Origin: an uncultured Collinsella sp. | GTDB taxonomy: Bacteria; Actinomycetota; Coriobacteriia; Coriobacteriales; Coriobacteriaceae | Length of the DNA stretch: 64,000 nt | Direction: 5' to 3' | Assembly: GCA_958445895.1 (NCBI GenBank) | Contig: CAUCTV010000002.1 | Coordinates: 30,681 to 94,680, forward strand | Part shown: in pieces, positions 41,810 to 49,222 of the stretch | How the letters are laid out: the number at the start of each line of letters is the position of its first letter | Position numbering within the stretch: the first letter of the stretch is position 1 | The notes under the pieces: generated by a model | Databases searched by the model: none | What the model was told of the DNA's origin: nothing | What the model saw: only the letters and a program-made list of their open reading frames with translations | Position numbers and translations under genes: made by a program

Positions 41810-42859
41810 ATGGCTGACGATCAGATTAAGCTCACGTCTATGACTGCCGCGAGCGGTTGAGCCGCTAAGTTGGCTCCTGGAGCCCTCGCCCAGGTCCTGG
41901 GCGACTTACCCAATGTGCATAACGACAACCTGCTCGTGGGGTTCGATACCTCCGACGATGCGAGCGTCTTTCGCGTTGGCGATAACTTGGGCCTCGTACA
42001 GTCCATCGACTTCTTCCCGCCGATGGTTGACGACCCATTCCTGTTTGGCCAGATCGCCGCGGCAAACTCGCTGTCGGACATCTACGCCATGGGCGGGCGG
42101 CCGAGCCATGCTATGAACCTGCTCTGTATACCCAGCTGCCTGGGCGTCGAGGTTGCCGGCCAGATTCTGGCGGGTGGCGCCGACAAGTGCGTCGAGGCCG
42201 GTTGCGCCATCGCGGGAGGCCACACCATTAACGACGACGAGCCCAAGTACGGCTTGTCTGTGAGCGGCTTTGTCGCGCTCGACCGCATGCTCGCCAACAG
42301 CGGCGCGCGCGTGGGCGATGTTCTGCTGCTGACCAAGGCGGTTGGCTCGGGCATCATCACCACGGCCATTAAGGGCGAACTCACCGAGCAGGACGAGGCC
42401 ACAGCCGTGTTTGACTCGATGCGGACCCTCAACGAGGCGCCGATTCGTCTGGCCGAGGGACTTGAGCTTCACGGCTGCACCGACATCACGGGCTTTGGCC
42501 TGATCGGGCACGCGTGCGAGATGGCCGAGGGCTCAGGTGTGCAGATTGAGCTTGCGTCAGGGGCGGTGCCGCTCTTTGACCAGGTGCTCGACATGGCGCG
42601 CCTTGGCATTATCCCCGCCGGCGCCTACCGCAACCAGGACTTCTTTGGCCCGCGCGTGGCGGCCGACGAGGACCTGGAGCCGGGCATGCTGGATGCGCTG
42701 TACGATCCGCAGACCTCGGGCGGCCTGCTTATCGCGGCGCCTGCTGCCGATGTGGATGAGCTTGCGCGCCGTCTGCATGCCGAGGGGTGCATCGCTGCCG
42801 TTGTTGGGCGCGTGTGCGAGGCGGAGCCGGGCGGTCCTGCCGTCCGCGTTGTTCGCTAG
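41810..42859 (+). CDS. selD: Selenide, water dikinase, itself a selenoprotein (Sec17 encoded by TGA)
   Basis: Makes selenophosphate from selenide and ATP, the selenium donor for Sec-tRNA and for selenium cofactors. 349 residues when the in-frame TGA at 41858-41860 is read as selenocysteine. The N-terminus is then DQIKLTSMTAASG-U-AAKLAPG, matching the E. coli pattern ending AGCGCK: Sec replaces Cys17, the second Cys is Ala, and Lys20 is kept. VQSIDFFPPMVDDPFLFGQIAAANSLSD and AGGHTINDDEPKYGLSVSG are typical SelD. ATG 41810 follows GAGGAGGT. Hairpins directly after the TGA are candidate SECIS elements. Without recoding the first start would be TTG 41870, losing the catalytic residue. Confidence 0.95.
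41861..41903 (+). promoter_or_regulatory. Candidate bacterial SECIS element of selD
   Basis: Two hairpins follow the recoded TGA: GGCTC-CTG-GAGCC (41872-41884, loop 17 bases after the TGA) and CGCCCAG-GTC-CTGGGCG (41887-41903, loop 34 bases after). Bacterial SECIS loops sit within about 16-37 bases of the UGA, so either could bind SelB. The second begins its loop with G, as is usual. Confidence 0.65.
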
Positions 42860-42920
42860 CCCGCACGTTTATGTAACTGTTTACCGTTCTCTAGAACGGT
42901 TCTTTCGAAAGGAATTTACT

Positions 42921-43547
42921 ATGTCTACCAAGATTGAAGTCAATGCCATGGGCGATGCCTGCCCGCTGCCCGTCGTCAAGACGCTCAAGGCACTCAAACA
43001 GCTTGACGGCGAGGGTGCCGTGGTGACCTCGGTCGATAACGAGACCGCCGTCAAGAACATCTCCAAGATGGCGCAGGAGAAGGGCTGCACGGCCTCGGTC
43101 GAGAAGATTTCGGACGCCGAGTGGCACGTGACTGTCGCGACCGCCGGTGCCGTGGCCGTTGCAGACCCCGAGCAGGACGGTGCCGCTTTCTGCGATGCCA
43201 GCGCCGGCAAGGGCAAACTCGTCATTTCCGTCTACACCGATTGCATGGGCCGTGGCGACGACGAGCTGGGCCACAAGCTCATGAAGGCGTTTATCTTTGC
43301 CGTGACGCAGCAGGAGGAGCTGCCTGCGACCATGTTGTTCTACAACGGCGGCGCCAAGCTTACCGTCGAGGGCTCGCCGGTGCTCGATGACCTGAAGGGC
43401 CTGGCGGAGCAGGGTGTCGAGATTCTCACCTGCGGTACCTGCCTGGACCACTTTGGCATTAAAGACCAGCTTGCGGTGGGCGAGGTCACCAACATGTACG
43501 TGATCGTGGAGAAGATGGAGCAGGCCGTGCGCGTCGTGCGCCCGTAG
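42921..43547 (+). CDS. yedF: Selenium metabolism protein YedF
   Basis: 208 residues with two domains. Residues 1-75 are TusA/SirA-like with the DACPLPVVKTLKAL motif (sulfur/selenium-carrying Cys). Residues about 95-205 are DsrE-like (VISVYTDCMGRGDDELGHKLMKAFIFAVTQ...LTCGTCLDHFGIKDQLAVGEVTNMY). This is the form that genome surveys find next to selD, probably trafficking selenium as a persulfide analogue. ATG follows CGAAAGGAATTTACT. The DUF3343 gene begins 19 bases after its stop. Confidence 0.92.
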   Translation: MSTKIEVNAMGDACPLPVVKTLKALKQLDGEGAVVTSVDNETAVKNISKMAQEKGCTASVEKISDAEWHVTVATAGAVAVADPEQDGAAFCDASAGKGKLVISVYTDCMGRGDDELGHKLMKAFIFAVTQQEELPATMLFYNGGAKLTVEGSPVLDDLKGLAEQGVEILTCGTCLDHFGIKDQLAVGEVTNMYVIVEKMEQAVRVVRP

Positions 43548-43566
43548 CGTATTGGTTGGAGTTGCC

Positions 43567-43818
43567 ATGAGGGAGAAGCGCCCGGCGCTTGTCATCACGT
43601 TTCCCACCACGGCGGCCGCCATGGGCTGCGAGTCCCTTTGCATCGAGCGCGGCCTTCCCGGGCGAACGATTCCCGTGCCCGGGGAGGTCGCTGCCGGCTG
43701 CGGTCTGGCGTGGAAGGCGTTGCCTGCCGATGAGGAGCTGCTGCGCGGCGAACTCGCCGCAGCGGGCATTCCCACCGAGGGCTATACCGTGATTGATATG
43801 TGGGAGGTCGTGCGATGA
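43567..43818 (+). CDS. DUF3343 family protein
   Basis: 83-residue DUF3343 protein. It starts REKRPALVITFPTTAAAMGCES, has PGRTIPVPGEVAAGCGLAWKA with the conserved Cys, and ends YTVIDMWEVVR. The family is a putative selenium- or sulfur-carrier found with selD/yedF. The ATG lies after TTGGAG. Its TGA stop overlaps the ATG of the next gene (ATGA), so the two are translationally coupled. Function inferred only from neighbourhood. Confidence 0.85.
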   Translation: MREKRPALVITFPTTAAAMGCESLCIERGLPGRTIPVPGEVAAGCGLAWKALPADEELLRGELAAAGIPTEGYTVIDMWEVVR

Positions 43819-44954
43819 TCTATCTGGATAACGCGGCGACGACCATGCACAAGCCGCAGACGGTCATCGATGCCGTGACGCAGGCGATGTGCTCGCTCGG
43901 CAATGCCGGGCGCGGTGCCACGTCGGGCGCCCTCGATGCCGCTCGTACGATTCACGGTTGCCGTGCCAAGCTCGCGCGCCTTTTGGGTTGCCCGAGGGCG
44001 GACCATGTGTGCTTTACGTCCAACTCCACGGCGGCGCTTAACACCGCAATCAATGGCGTGGTGCGTCCCGGCGACCGTGTGGTCACGACGGTGCTCGAGC
44101 ACAACTCCGTGCTACGTCCGCTCAATCGCTTGGCGACGGAGCAGGGTGTGACCGTTGAGCATGCGGGCTGCGACGCGAACGGCGTGCTCGACTACGACGA
44201 GCTTGAGTGGCTGATTTCGCCGGGCACGCGTGCCGTGGTGGTGACGAACGCCTCCAATGTGACCGGCAACGCGGTCGACATTGCACGCGTAGCCGCCATG
44301 GCCCATGCGGCCGGCGCGCTTGTAATCGTCGATGCCTCGCAGTCTGCCGGCACGGCGCATATCGATATGCAGGCCATGGGGCTCGACATGGTGTGCTTTA
44401 CCGGCCACAAGGGGCTCATGGGCCCGCAGGGAACCGGCGGCCTGGCCGTGGCAGAGGACATTGATGTGGCTCCGTGGGCCATGGGCGGCACGGGCGTGCA
44501 CAGCTTCGACCCACTGCAGCCGCTTGAATGGCCCACGCGCCTTGAGGCAGGCACGCTCAACGGTCACGGCATCGCGGGACTTTCTGCCGGTCTCGACTTT
44601 ATCGAGGCGCAAGGCGGGGTCGAGGCGATCGCGGCACACGAGCGCGCGCTCGCCGATCGCTTCCTCGCCGGCGTTCGCGAAATCCCCGGTATTGCGCTCT
44701 ACGGTGCGTTTGACCAGCCCGTGCGCTCGGCGATCGTCTCGCTCAACGTGGGCGATATCGATTCTGCCGAGATTTCGGATGCGCTCATGCAAGGGTGGGG
44801 GATTGCAACGCGGCCCGGCGCCCACTGCGCTCCGCTCATGCACCGCGCACTGGGGACCGAGCGCCAGGGTGTCGTTCGCTTCTCGTTTGGGTATTTCAAC
44901 ACGGACGAGGAAGTCGACACCGCGATTGACGCTCTGCACGATTTAGCCTGCTAA
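43815..44954 (+). CDS. Class-V aminotransferase, cysteine desulfurase / selenocysteine lyase-like
   Basis: 379-residue PLP enzyme of the group co-occurring with selenium genes (TIGR01977-type). It starts MIYLDNAATTMHKPQTV; VLEHNSVLRPLNRL holds the His region, VDASQSAGTAHIDMQAMG the PLP Asp, and CFTGHKGLMGPQGTGGLAV the PLP Lys. The catalytic Cys is in ATRPGAHCAPLMHRALG. Likely takes sulfur or selenium from cysteine/selenocysteine and passes it to YedF/DUF3343 or SelD. Overlaps the DUF3343 stop by 3 bases. A terminator follows. Confidence 0.88.
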   Translation: MIYLDNAATTMHKPQTVIDAVTQAMCSLGNAGRGATSGALDAARTIHGCRAKLARLLGCPRADHVCFTSNSTAALNTAINGVVRPGDRVVTTVLEHNSVLRPLNRLATEQGVTVEHAGCDANGVLDYDELEWLISPGTRAVVVTNASNVTGNAVDIARVAAMAHAAGALVIVDASQSAGTAHIDMQAMGLDMVCFTGHKGLMGPQGTGGLAVAEDIDVAPWAMGGTGVHSFDPLQPLEWPTRLEAGTLNGHGIAGLSAGLDFIEAQGGVEAIAAHERALADRFLAGVREIPGIALYGAFDQPVRSAIVSLNVGDIDSAEISDALMQGWGIATRPGAHCAPLMHRALGTERQGVVRFSFGYFNTDEEVDTAIDALHDLAC

Positions 44955-44968
44955 AGCGTATATACTTG

Positions 44969-44998
44969 CGGGACGGGTCTTTTGCCCGTCCCGTTTTG
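44969..44998 (+). terminator. Terminator of the selenium operon
   Basis: GGGACGGG / CCCGTCCC 8-bp stem followed by GTTTTGTTT. Confidence 0.88.
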
Positions 44999-45020
44999 TT
45001 TCGACCCGAAAGGTGGTCCT

Positions 45021-46379
45021 ATGGCATCATCCGCCCCGCGCGGTCTGCGCTCCGACCATGTCCTCACCGTCGGCATCGCCCTGTTCTCGATGCTCTTTGG
45101 CGCCGGCAACCTCATTATTCCGCCGCTGCTGGCGCTGCAGGCGGGCTCTGCCACGCCGCTCGCCATGCTCGGCTTTCTGATTGCCGCCATCGGCCTTCCC
45201 GTCATGGGCTTTATCGCCGTGGCACTTGCCGGAACGGCGCGCGAGCTTGCCGGTCGTGTGCACCCCAAGTTTGGCGAGTTTTTTGTCGCGGCGGTGTATC
45301 TGGCTATCGGTCCGTGTCTGGCCATTCCGCGTACGAGTTCCACGGCCTTCGAGATGCTGGTGCCGCTGCTGCCCGAGGGTGTCTCGCTCGGCACGGCCCG
45401 CCTGGTGTTTGCCGTCGCCTTCTTTGCCGTCGCCTTTGTGCTCACGCTGCGCCCGGGTGTCATTACGCGCGTGCTCGGCCGCATTACGGGCCCCGCGCTC
45501 ATCGCCCTTATCGTATTGGTCGTGGGCGCTGCCGTGGTCTCGCCGCTGGGTTCCGCTGCCGCGCCGCAGGCTCCTTACGATGCCGGTGCCGCCGTGCAGG
45601 GCTTTTTGACCGGTTATCAGACCATGGACCTGCTCGCGTCGCTCGCCTTTGGCATCATCATCGCCGAGACCATCCACGAGCTGGGCGTTACCGACGACAA
45701 GCGCGTGGCCTTCGAGATTTCGCGCTCCGGCGTGATCGCTGGTGTGCTCATGGCCATCATCTACTGCGGTCTGGCGCTTGCCGGCACGCAGCTGAGCACC
45801 GTGATGCCCGATGCCACCAACGGAGCCGCCATCCTCGCCCGCTCGGCCTCCATGCACTTTGGCCTTGCCGGCACGGTCGTGGTCTTTGCGATCTTCTTCC
45901 TCGCCTGCATGAACGTATGCATCGGTCTCATCAGCTGCTGCTCGCGTTACTTCTGCGAGACGTATGTGGTCGAAGGGGGAGCAGAGGCTTCCGAGGAGGC
46001 CATGCGCCGTCCCTTTGCGATACTCGCCTTTGTGTTCGCGGCGTTTTCGTGCGTGCTCTCAAACGTGGGTCTCGACGTGATCCTCATGTTCTCGGTGCCC
46101 ATGCTCAACGCCCTGTACCCTGTTGCAATTGTTCTGGTGCTTATGGGCCTAGTGCACGGTTTTTGCGACGCGCATCCGCAGGTGTGGGTCTGGGTCGGCG
46201 GCGTTGTCGCGGTGCAGAGCGTGATCACCTCGATCCGCGACGCGTTCTTTGCAGGCGTGTGGCTGCCGTTCGATGCGCTGCCGCTGGCCGACATTGGAGC
46301 CGCATGGGCGCCGGTTGCCGTGGTGGCGTTTGTGATTGGCCTGCTCCACAGCCGGTTTGTCGCACATTCGAGGAGCTAG
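45021..46379 (+). CDS. brnQ: Branched-chain amino acid transporter BrnQ (LIVCS family)
   Basis: 452-residue cation-coupled carrier for Leu, Ile and Val with about 12 membrane segments. TVGIALFSMLFGAGNLIIPP near the N-terminus is the family signature, followed by AIGPCLAIPRTSSTAFE and GFLTGYQTMDLLASLAFGIIIAETI. Helix 6-7 carries the usual Gly/Ala-rich segments. The start at 45021 follows GAAAGGTGGTCC; an upstream in-frame ATG lies over the terminator. It is bounded by terminators on the left and tRNA genes on the right, so it is single-gene. Confidence 0.94.
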   Translation: MASSAPRGLRSDHVLTVGIALFSMLFGAGNLIIPPLLALQAGSATPLAMLGFLIAAIGLPVMGFIAVALAGTARELAGRVHPKFGEFFVAAVYLAIGPCLAIPRTSSTAFEMLVPLLPEGVSLGTARLVFAVAFFAVAFVLTLRPGVITRVLGRITGPALIALIVLVVGAAVVSPLGSAAAPQAPYDAGAAVQGFLTGYQTMDLLASLAFGIIIAETIHELGVTDDKRVAFEISRSGVIAGVLMAIIYCGLALAGTQLSTVMPDATNGAAILARSASMHFGLAGTVVVFAIFFLACMNVCIGLISCCSRYFCETYVVEGGAEASEEAMRRPFAILAFVFAAFSCVLSNVGLDVILMFSVPMLNALYPVAIVLVLMGLVHGFCDAHPQVWVWVGGVVAVQSVITSIRDAFFAGVWLPFDALPLADIGAAWAPVAVVAFVIGLLHSRFVAHSRS

Positions 46380-46390
46380 GGTATCGTCGC

Positions 46391-46419
46391 TTGCACAGGC
46401 GGGGAGTCTCCCCTATAAT
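46391..46419 (+). promoter_or_regulatory. Promoter of the tRNA-Pro/tRNA-Gly unit
   Basis: TTGCAC, exactly 17-base spacer, perfect TATAAT. The spacer contains GGGGAG-T-CTCCCC. Confidence 0.75.
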
Positions 46420-46470
46420 TTCCTTCGCTTTGGGACACGCAAGGTTTAGACCTTAGCTGCTCAACACCTT

Positions 46471-46547
46471 CGGGACGTGGCGCAGTTTGGTAGCGCGCCT
46501 GCTTTGGGAGCAGGATGTCGCAGGTTCAAATCCTGTCGTCCCGACCA
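46471..46547 (+). tRNA. tRNA-Pro (anticodon TGG)
   Basis: 77 bases with encoded CCA. Acceptor CGGGACG / CGTCCCG. The anticodon stem CCTGC/GCAGG encloses TTTGGGA, giving TGG. T-arm GCAGGTTCAAATCCTGT is regular. Confidence 0.97.
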
Positions 46548-46553
46548 TATCTT

Positions 46554-46627
46554 GCGGGCGTAGTTCAATGGTAGAACCCCAGCCTTCCAAGCTGATGACG
46601 CGGGTTCGATTCCCGTCGCCCGCTCCA
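46554..46627 (+). tRNA. tRNA-Gly (anticodon TCC)
   Basis: 74 bases with encoded CCA, 6 bases after tRNA-Pro. Acceptor GCGGGCG / CGCCCGC. Anticodon loop CTTCCAA gives TCC. The outermost anticodon-stem pair is a C-A mismatch. Confidence 0.96.
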
Positions 46628-46743
46628 AGTAATTTGCAGGTCAGAGGTACGTTTACTTCTGACCTGTTTTGTTTTGACCGTCCGACGCGGGGCCTTTGCA
46701 TTGGCAATGCTCGTCCCTGCTGATTAGGAAAGAAGTGACTGAC

Positions 46744-47580
46744 ATGGCAGATTTCAAGGCAGAATACCCCATCCCCGACTGCCTGGCGCCTGCCGCAATC
46801 GAGACCAAGACCGAGGCCGCCGGCGTTACCAAGGCCAGTCTGCCTGCCTCGAAGGCATTTTTGCTCGCCATGTTCGCCGGCGCGTTCATCGCCTTCGGCG
46901 GTCTGTTCTTCACGGTCTTTCTGAGCGATGCGTCCCTTGGCTGGGGCGCTCAGCGCTTTGTGGGCGGCCTGTGCTTTTGCCTGGGACTGGTGCTCGTGCT
47001 CATTTGCGGCGCGGAACTGTTTACCGGCAACTCGCTTATGGTCTGCGCGCTCAAGAGCAAAAAGATCACGCTCGTCCAGATGCTCAAGGCTTGGGTCGTT
47101 GTGTGGATCGGCAACTTTGCCGGCGCGCTGTTCGTTGTCTTTTTGGTTTACATGGCAGCTATTTATAAGCTCAACGGCGAGGCCGTTGCCAACACCATGG
47201 TGAGTGTCGCCGCCGGTAAGGTTTCGATTGACGCCGTCACCATCTTCTTCCGCGGCATTCTGTGCAACATCTTTGTGTGCCTGGCTGTATGGATCGGTAC
47301 CGCCGGCAAGACCGTGGTCGATAAAGTCGTGGGTATTCTGCTGCCTATCGCCGCCTTTGTGTCATGCGGTTTTGAGCACTGCGTTGCCAACATGTACTTT
47401 TTGCCCATGGGTGCCGTGATGCACGCGTGCGGCTATGGAGCCGATGTCGCCGGCGCCGATGCCCTCAACGCCGCCGGGTTGGCGCTCAACCTTTCGGTCG
47501 CCACGCTGGGCAATATCGTAGGTGGCGCCCTGATCGTGGCGCTGGGCTACTGGTTTATCTACGCCAACAGGGAGGCCTAA
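46744..47580 (+). CDS. Formate/nitrite transporter family channel
   Basis: 278-residue FNT protein with six membrane helices, a pentameric channel for formate, nitrite or hydrosulfide. AMFAGAFIAFGGLFFTVFL (helix 1), GLVLVLICGAELFTGNSLMV (the broken helix, FNT signature), WIGNFAGALFVVFLVYM, FFRGILCNIFVCLAVW (second broken helix) and GFEHCVANMYFLPMG are all present. The start MADFKAE is chosen by homology; AGGAAAG lies 12 bases upstream. It sits before selA/selB, which fits formate traffic linked to a selenium-dependent formate dehydrogenase, but that enzyme is not in the window. Confidence 0.93.
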   Translation: MADFKAEYPIPDCLAPAAIETKTEAAGVTKASLPASKAFLLAMFAGAFIAFGGLFFTVFLSDASLGWGAQRFVGGLCFCLGLVLVLICGAELFTGNSLMVCALKSKKITLVQMLKAWVVVWIGNFAGALFVVFLVYMAAIYKLNGEAVANTMVSVAAGKVSIDAVTIFFRGILCNIFVCLAVWIGTAGKTVVDKVVGILLPIAAFVSCGFEHCVANMYFLPMGAVMHACGYGADVAGADALNAAGLALNLSVATLGNIVGGALIVALGYWFIYANREA

Positions 47581-47606
47581 AGGCCCCATGGCATAACCGA
47601 CCAAAG

Positions 47607-47684
47607 AGGGACAGGTTTATTTTGGCGGGTTTGGACGAGGCGCTGCGCCGTCTTGCCATGAGCTGCCATAATGGACCTGTCCCT
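47607..47684. repeat. Nested palindrome before selA
   Basis: Outer arms AGGGACAGGT (47607-47616) and ACCTGTCCCT (47675-47684), with more weak pairing inside (ATT/AAT, GGC/GCC). An inner GGCGC-T-GCGCC hairpin is near 47642. TTTT follows on the plus strand, so it may terminate the channel gene. Confidence 0.75.
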
Positions 47685-47764
47685 TTTGCATGCGCGTCGC
47701 CATTTGGTGGCCGACGATGATCGTGGGGGACCTGCTTTTTATTGAATATGTCGAAAGGCTTTCC

Positions 47765-49222
47765 ATGAGCGACTGCGAATCCATGCCCGCCGAGGTGCGC
47801 GACCGCCTGCGCTCCATTCCCGCTGTCCACGAGCTGCTGGCGGAGTGGCCGGTCATGAAGGCTGCCGGCGATGCGGGCGATACGATCGTGCGCGAGGCGA
47901 TCGATGTTGAGCTCGATGCCGAGCGCGCGGCGATTCGCTCCGGCGTCCCCGCGAGGAACAAGCGCGAGCTCGCCTTGGCCATTGAGCGGCGGTGCCACCG
48001 TCTGTCGCTGCCGACCCTGCGTCCCGCCGTCAACGCGACAGGCGTTGTGATTCACACCAATCTGGGCCGTGCTCCGCTCGCTCCCGCAGCGGTGCAGGCG
48101 GTGACCGACGTCGCCCGCAGCTACAGCACGCTCGAGTACGACGTCGCGACCTGTGCTCGCGGGGGCCGCAAGGAGCATGCCGCGCGCCTGCTGCGCACAC
48201 TCACGGGGGCGCAGGACGCCTTGGTTGTCAACAATAACGCCGCGGCGGTGCTGTTGGTGCTTGCCGCGCATGCATGCGGCAAAGAGGTAATCGTGAGCCG
48301 CGGCGAGCTTGTCGAGGTGGGAGGCAGTTTCCGTATCCCCGACATCATGGCGGCTTCGGGTGCCAAGCTTGTCGAGGTGGGCTCCACCAACCGCACGCAT
48401 CTGGACGATTATCAAAGCGCCATTACGCCCAACACGGCGATGATCCTGAAAGTTCATCCTTCCAACTACCGTATCGAGGGCTTCCACGAGGAGGTTTCCG
48501 CGGCGGAGCTTTCTGCACTGGCGCACGAGCACGGGCTTTTGCTTTACGAGGACCAAGGCTCGGGCGCTTTGCTGGCAGACGGGGTGCTTGCCGATGCGGG
48601 GGAGAAGCCCACGTCCGCTTCGCTTTGCGCTGGCGTCGACGTTGTCTCGTGTTCGGGCGACAAGTTGCTTGGTGCTTCGCAGGCGGGCATTATCCTCGGC
48701 AGTACCCAGGTTATCGCTGCCTGCGCCTCTCATCCGCTTATGCGCGCGCTTCGCCCCGGCAAGCTCACGCTCGCGGCGCTCGAGGCTACCCTGCGTCTGT
48801 ATGTGACCGGTCCCGATACAGCGCATCGGGAGATCCCGGTGCTCAACATGCTTTCCGGCGCGCCGGCTCCGCTCGAGCGTCAGGCCAAGCGCCTGCATGA
48901 CCGCATGCTGCGCAAGCTTCGTGACTCTCAGTGCGAGGAGGCGGTGGAGCTGCAGGTTGTCGAAGGCGCTTCTGCCCCGGGCGGTGGCTCGCTGCCGACC
49001 GTCGAGCTCCCAACCTTTTGCGTTGCCGTCTGCCCCGTCGATGGGCGCCTGTCCGTCGATGGCCTGAAGCGCGCTATGGTTCAGGAGCCCGATACGCCGG
49101 TTGTGACGCGCGCACAGCACGACCAGGTGCTGTTTGACGTTCGCACGCTTGTGCACGATACCGACCTTGATTTGTGTGCGTCTGCGTTGGCCGACGCCGT
49201 GCGGGCGGGTTTGCGCCGATGA
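47765..49222 (+). CDS. selA: L-seryl-tRNA(Sec) selenium transferase
   Basis: 485-residue PLP enzyme converting Ser-tRNA(Sec) to Sec-tRNA(Sec) with selenophosphate. RLSLPTLRPAVNATGVVIHTNLGRAPL, GGRKEHAARLLRTLTGAQDALVVNNNAAAV, VGSTNRTHLDDYQSAI and the PLP Lys loop VVSCSGDKLLGASQAGIILG are all SelA hallmarks. The N-terminal tRNA-binding helices are present (PAEVRDRLRSIPAVHELL). Start ATG follows GAAAGGC; an in-frame ATG 25 codons upstream is less likely. Its TGA overlaps the selB ATG (ATGA), so the pair is translationally coupled. Confidence 0.96.
   Translation: MSDCESMPAEVRDRLRSIPAVHELLAEWPVMKAAGDAGDTIVREAIDVELDAERAAIRSGVPARNKRELALAIERRCHRLSLPTLRPAVNATGVVIHTNLGRAPLAPAAVQAVTDVARSYSTLEYDVATCARGGRKEHAARLLRTLTGAQDALVVNNNAAAVLLVLAAHACGKEVIVSRGELVEVGGSFRIPDIMAASGAKLVEVGSTNRTHLDDYQSAITPNTAMILKVHPSNYRIEGFHEEVSAAELSALAHEHGLLLYEDQGSGALLADGVLADAGEKPTSASLCAGVDVVSCSGDKLLGASQAGIILGSTQVIAACASHPLMRALRPGKLTLAALEATLRLYVTGPDTAHREIPVLNMLSGAPAPLERQAKRLHDRMLRKLRDSQCEEAVELQVVEGASAPGGGSLPTVELPTFCVAVCPVDGRLSVDGLKRAMVQEPDTPVVTRAQHDQVLFDVRTLVHDTDLDLCASALADAVRAGLRR

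Noticed and set aside
47690..47764. Upstream start for selA at 47690
   Set aside because: It lies in the palindrome downstream of the formate channel and lacks a binding site; ATG 47765 follows GAAAGGC and gives the normal N-terminus.
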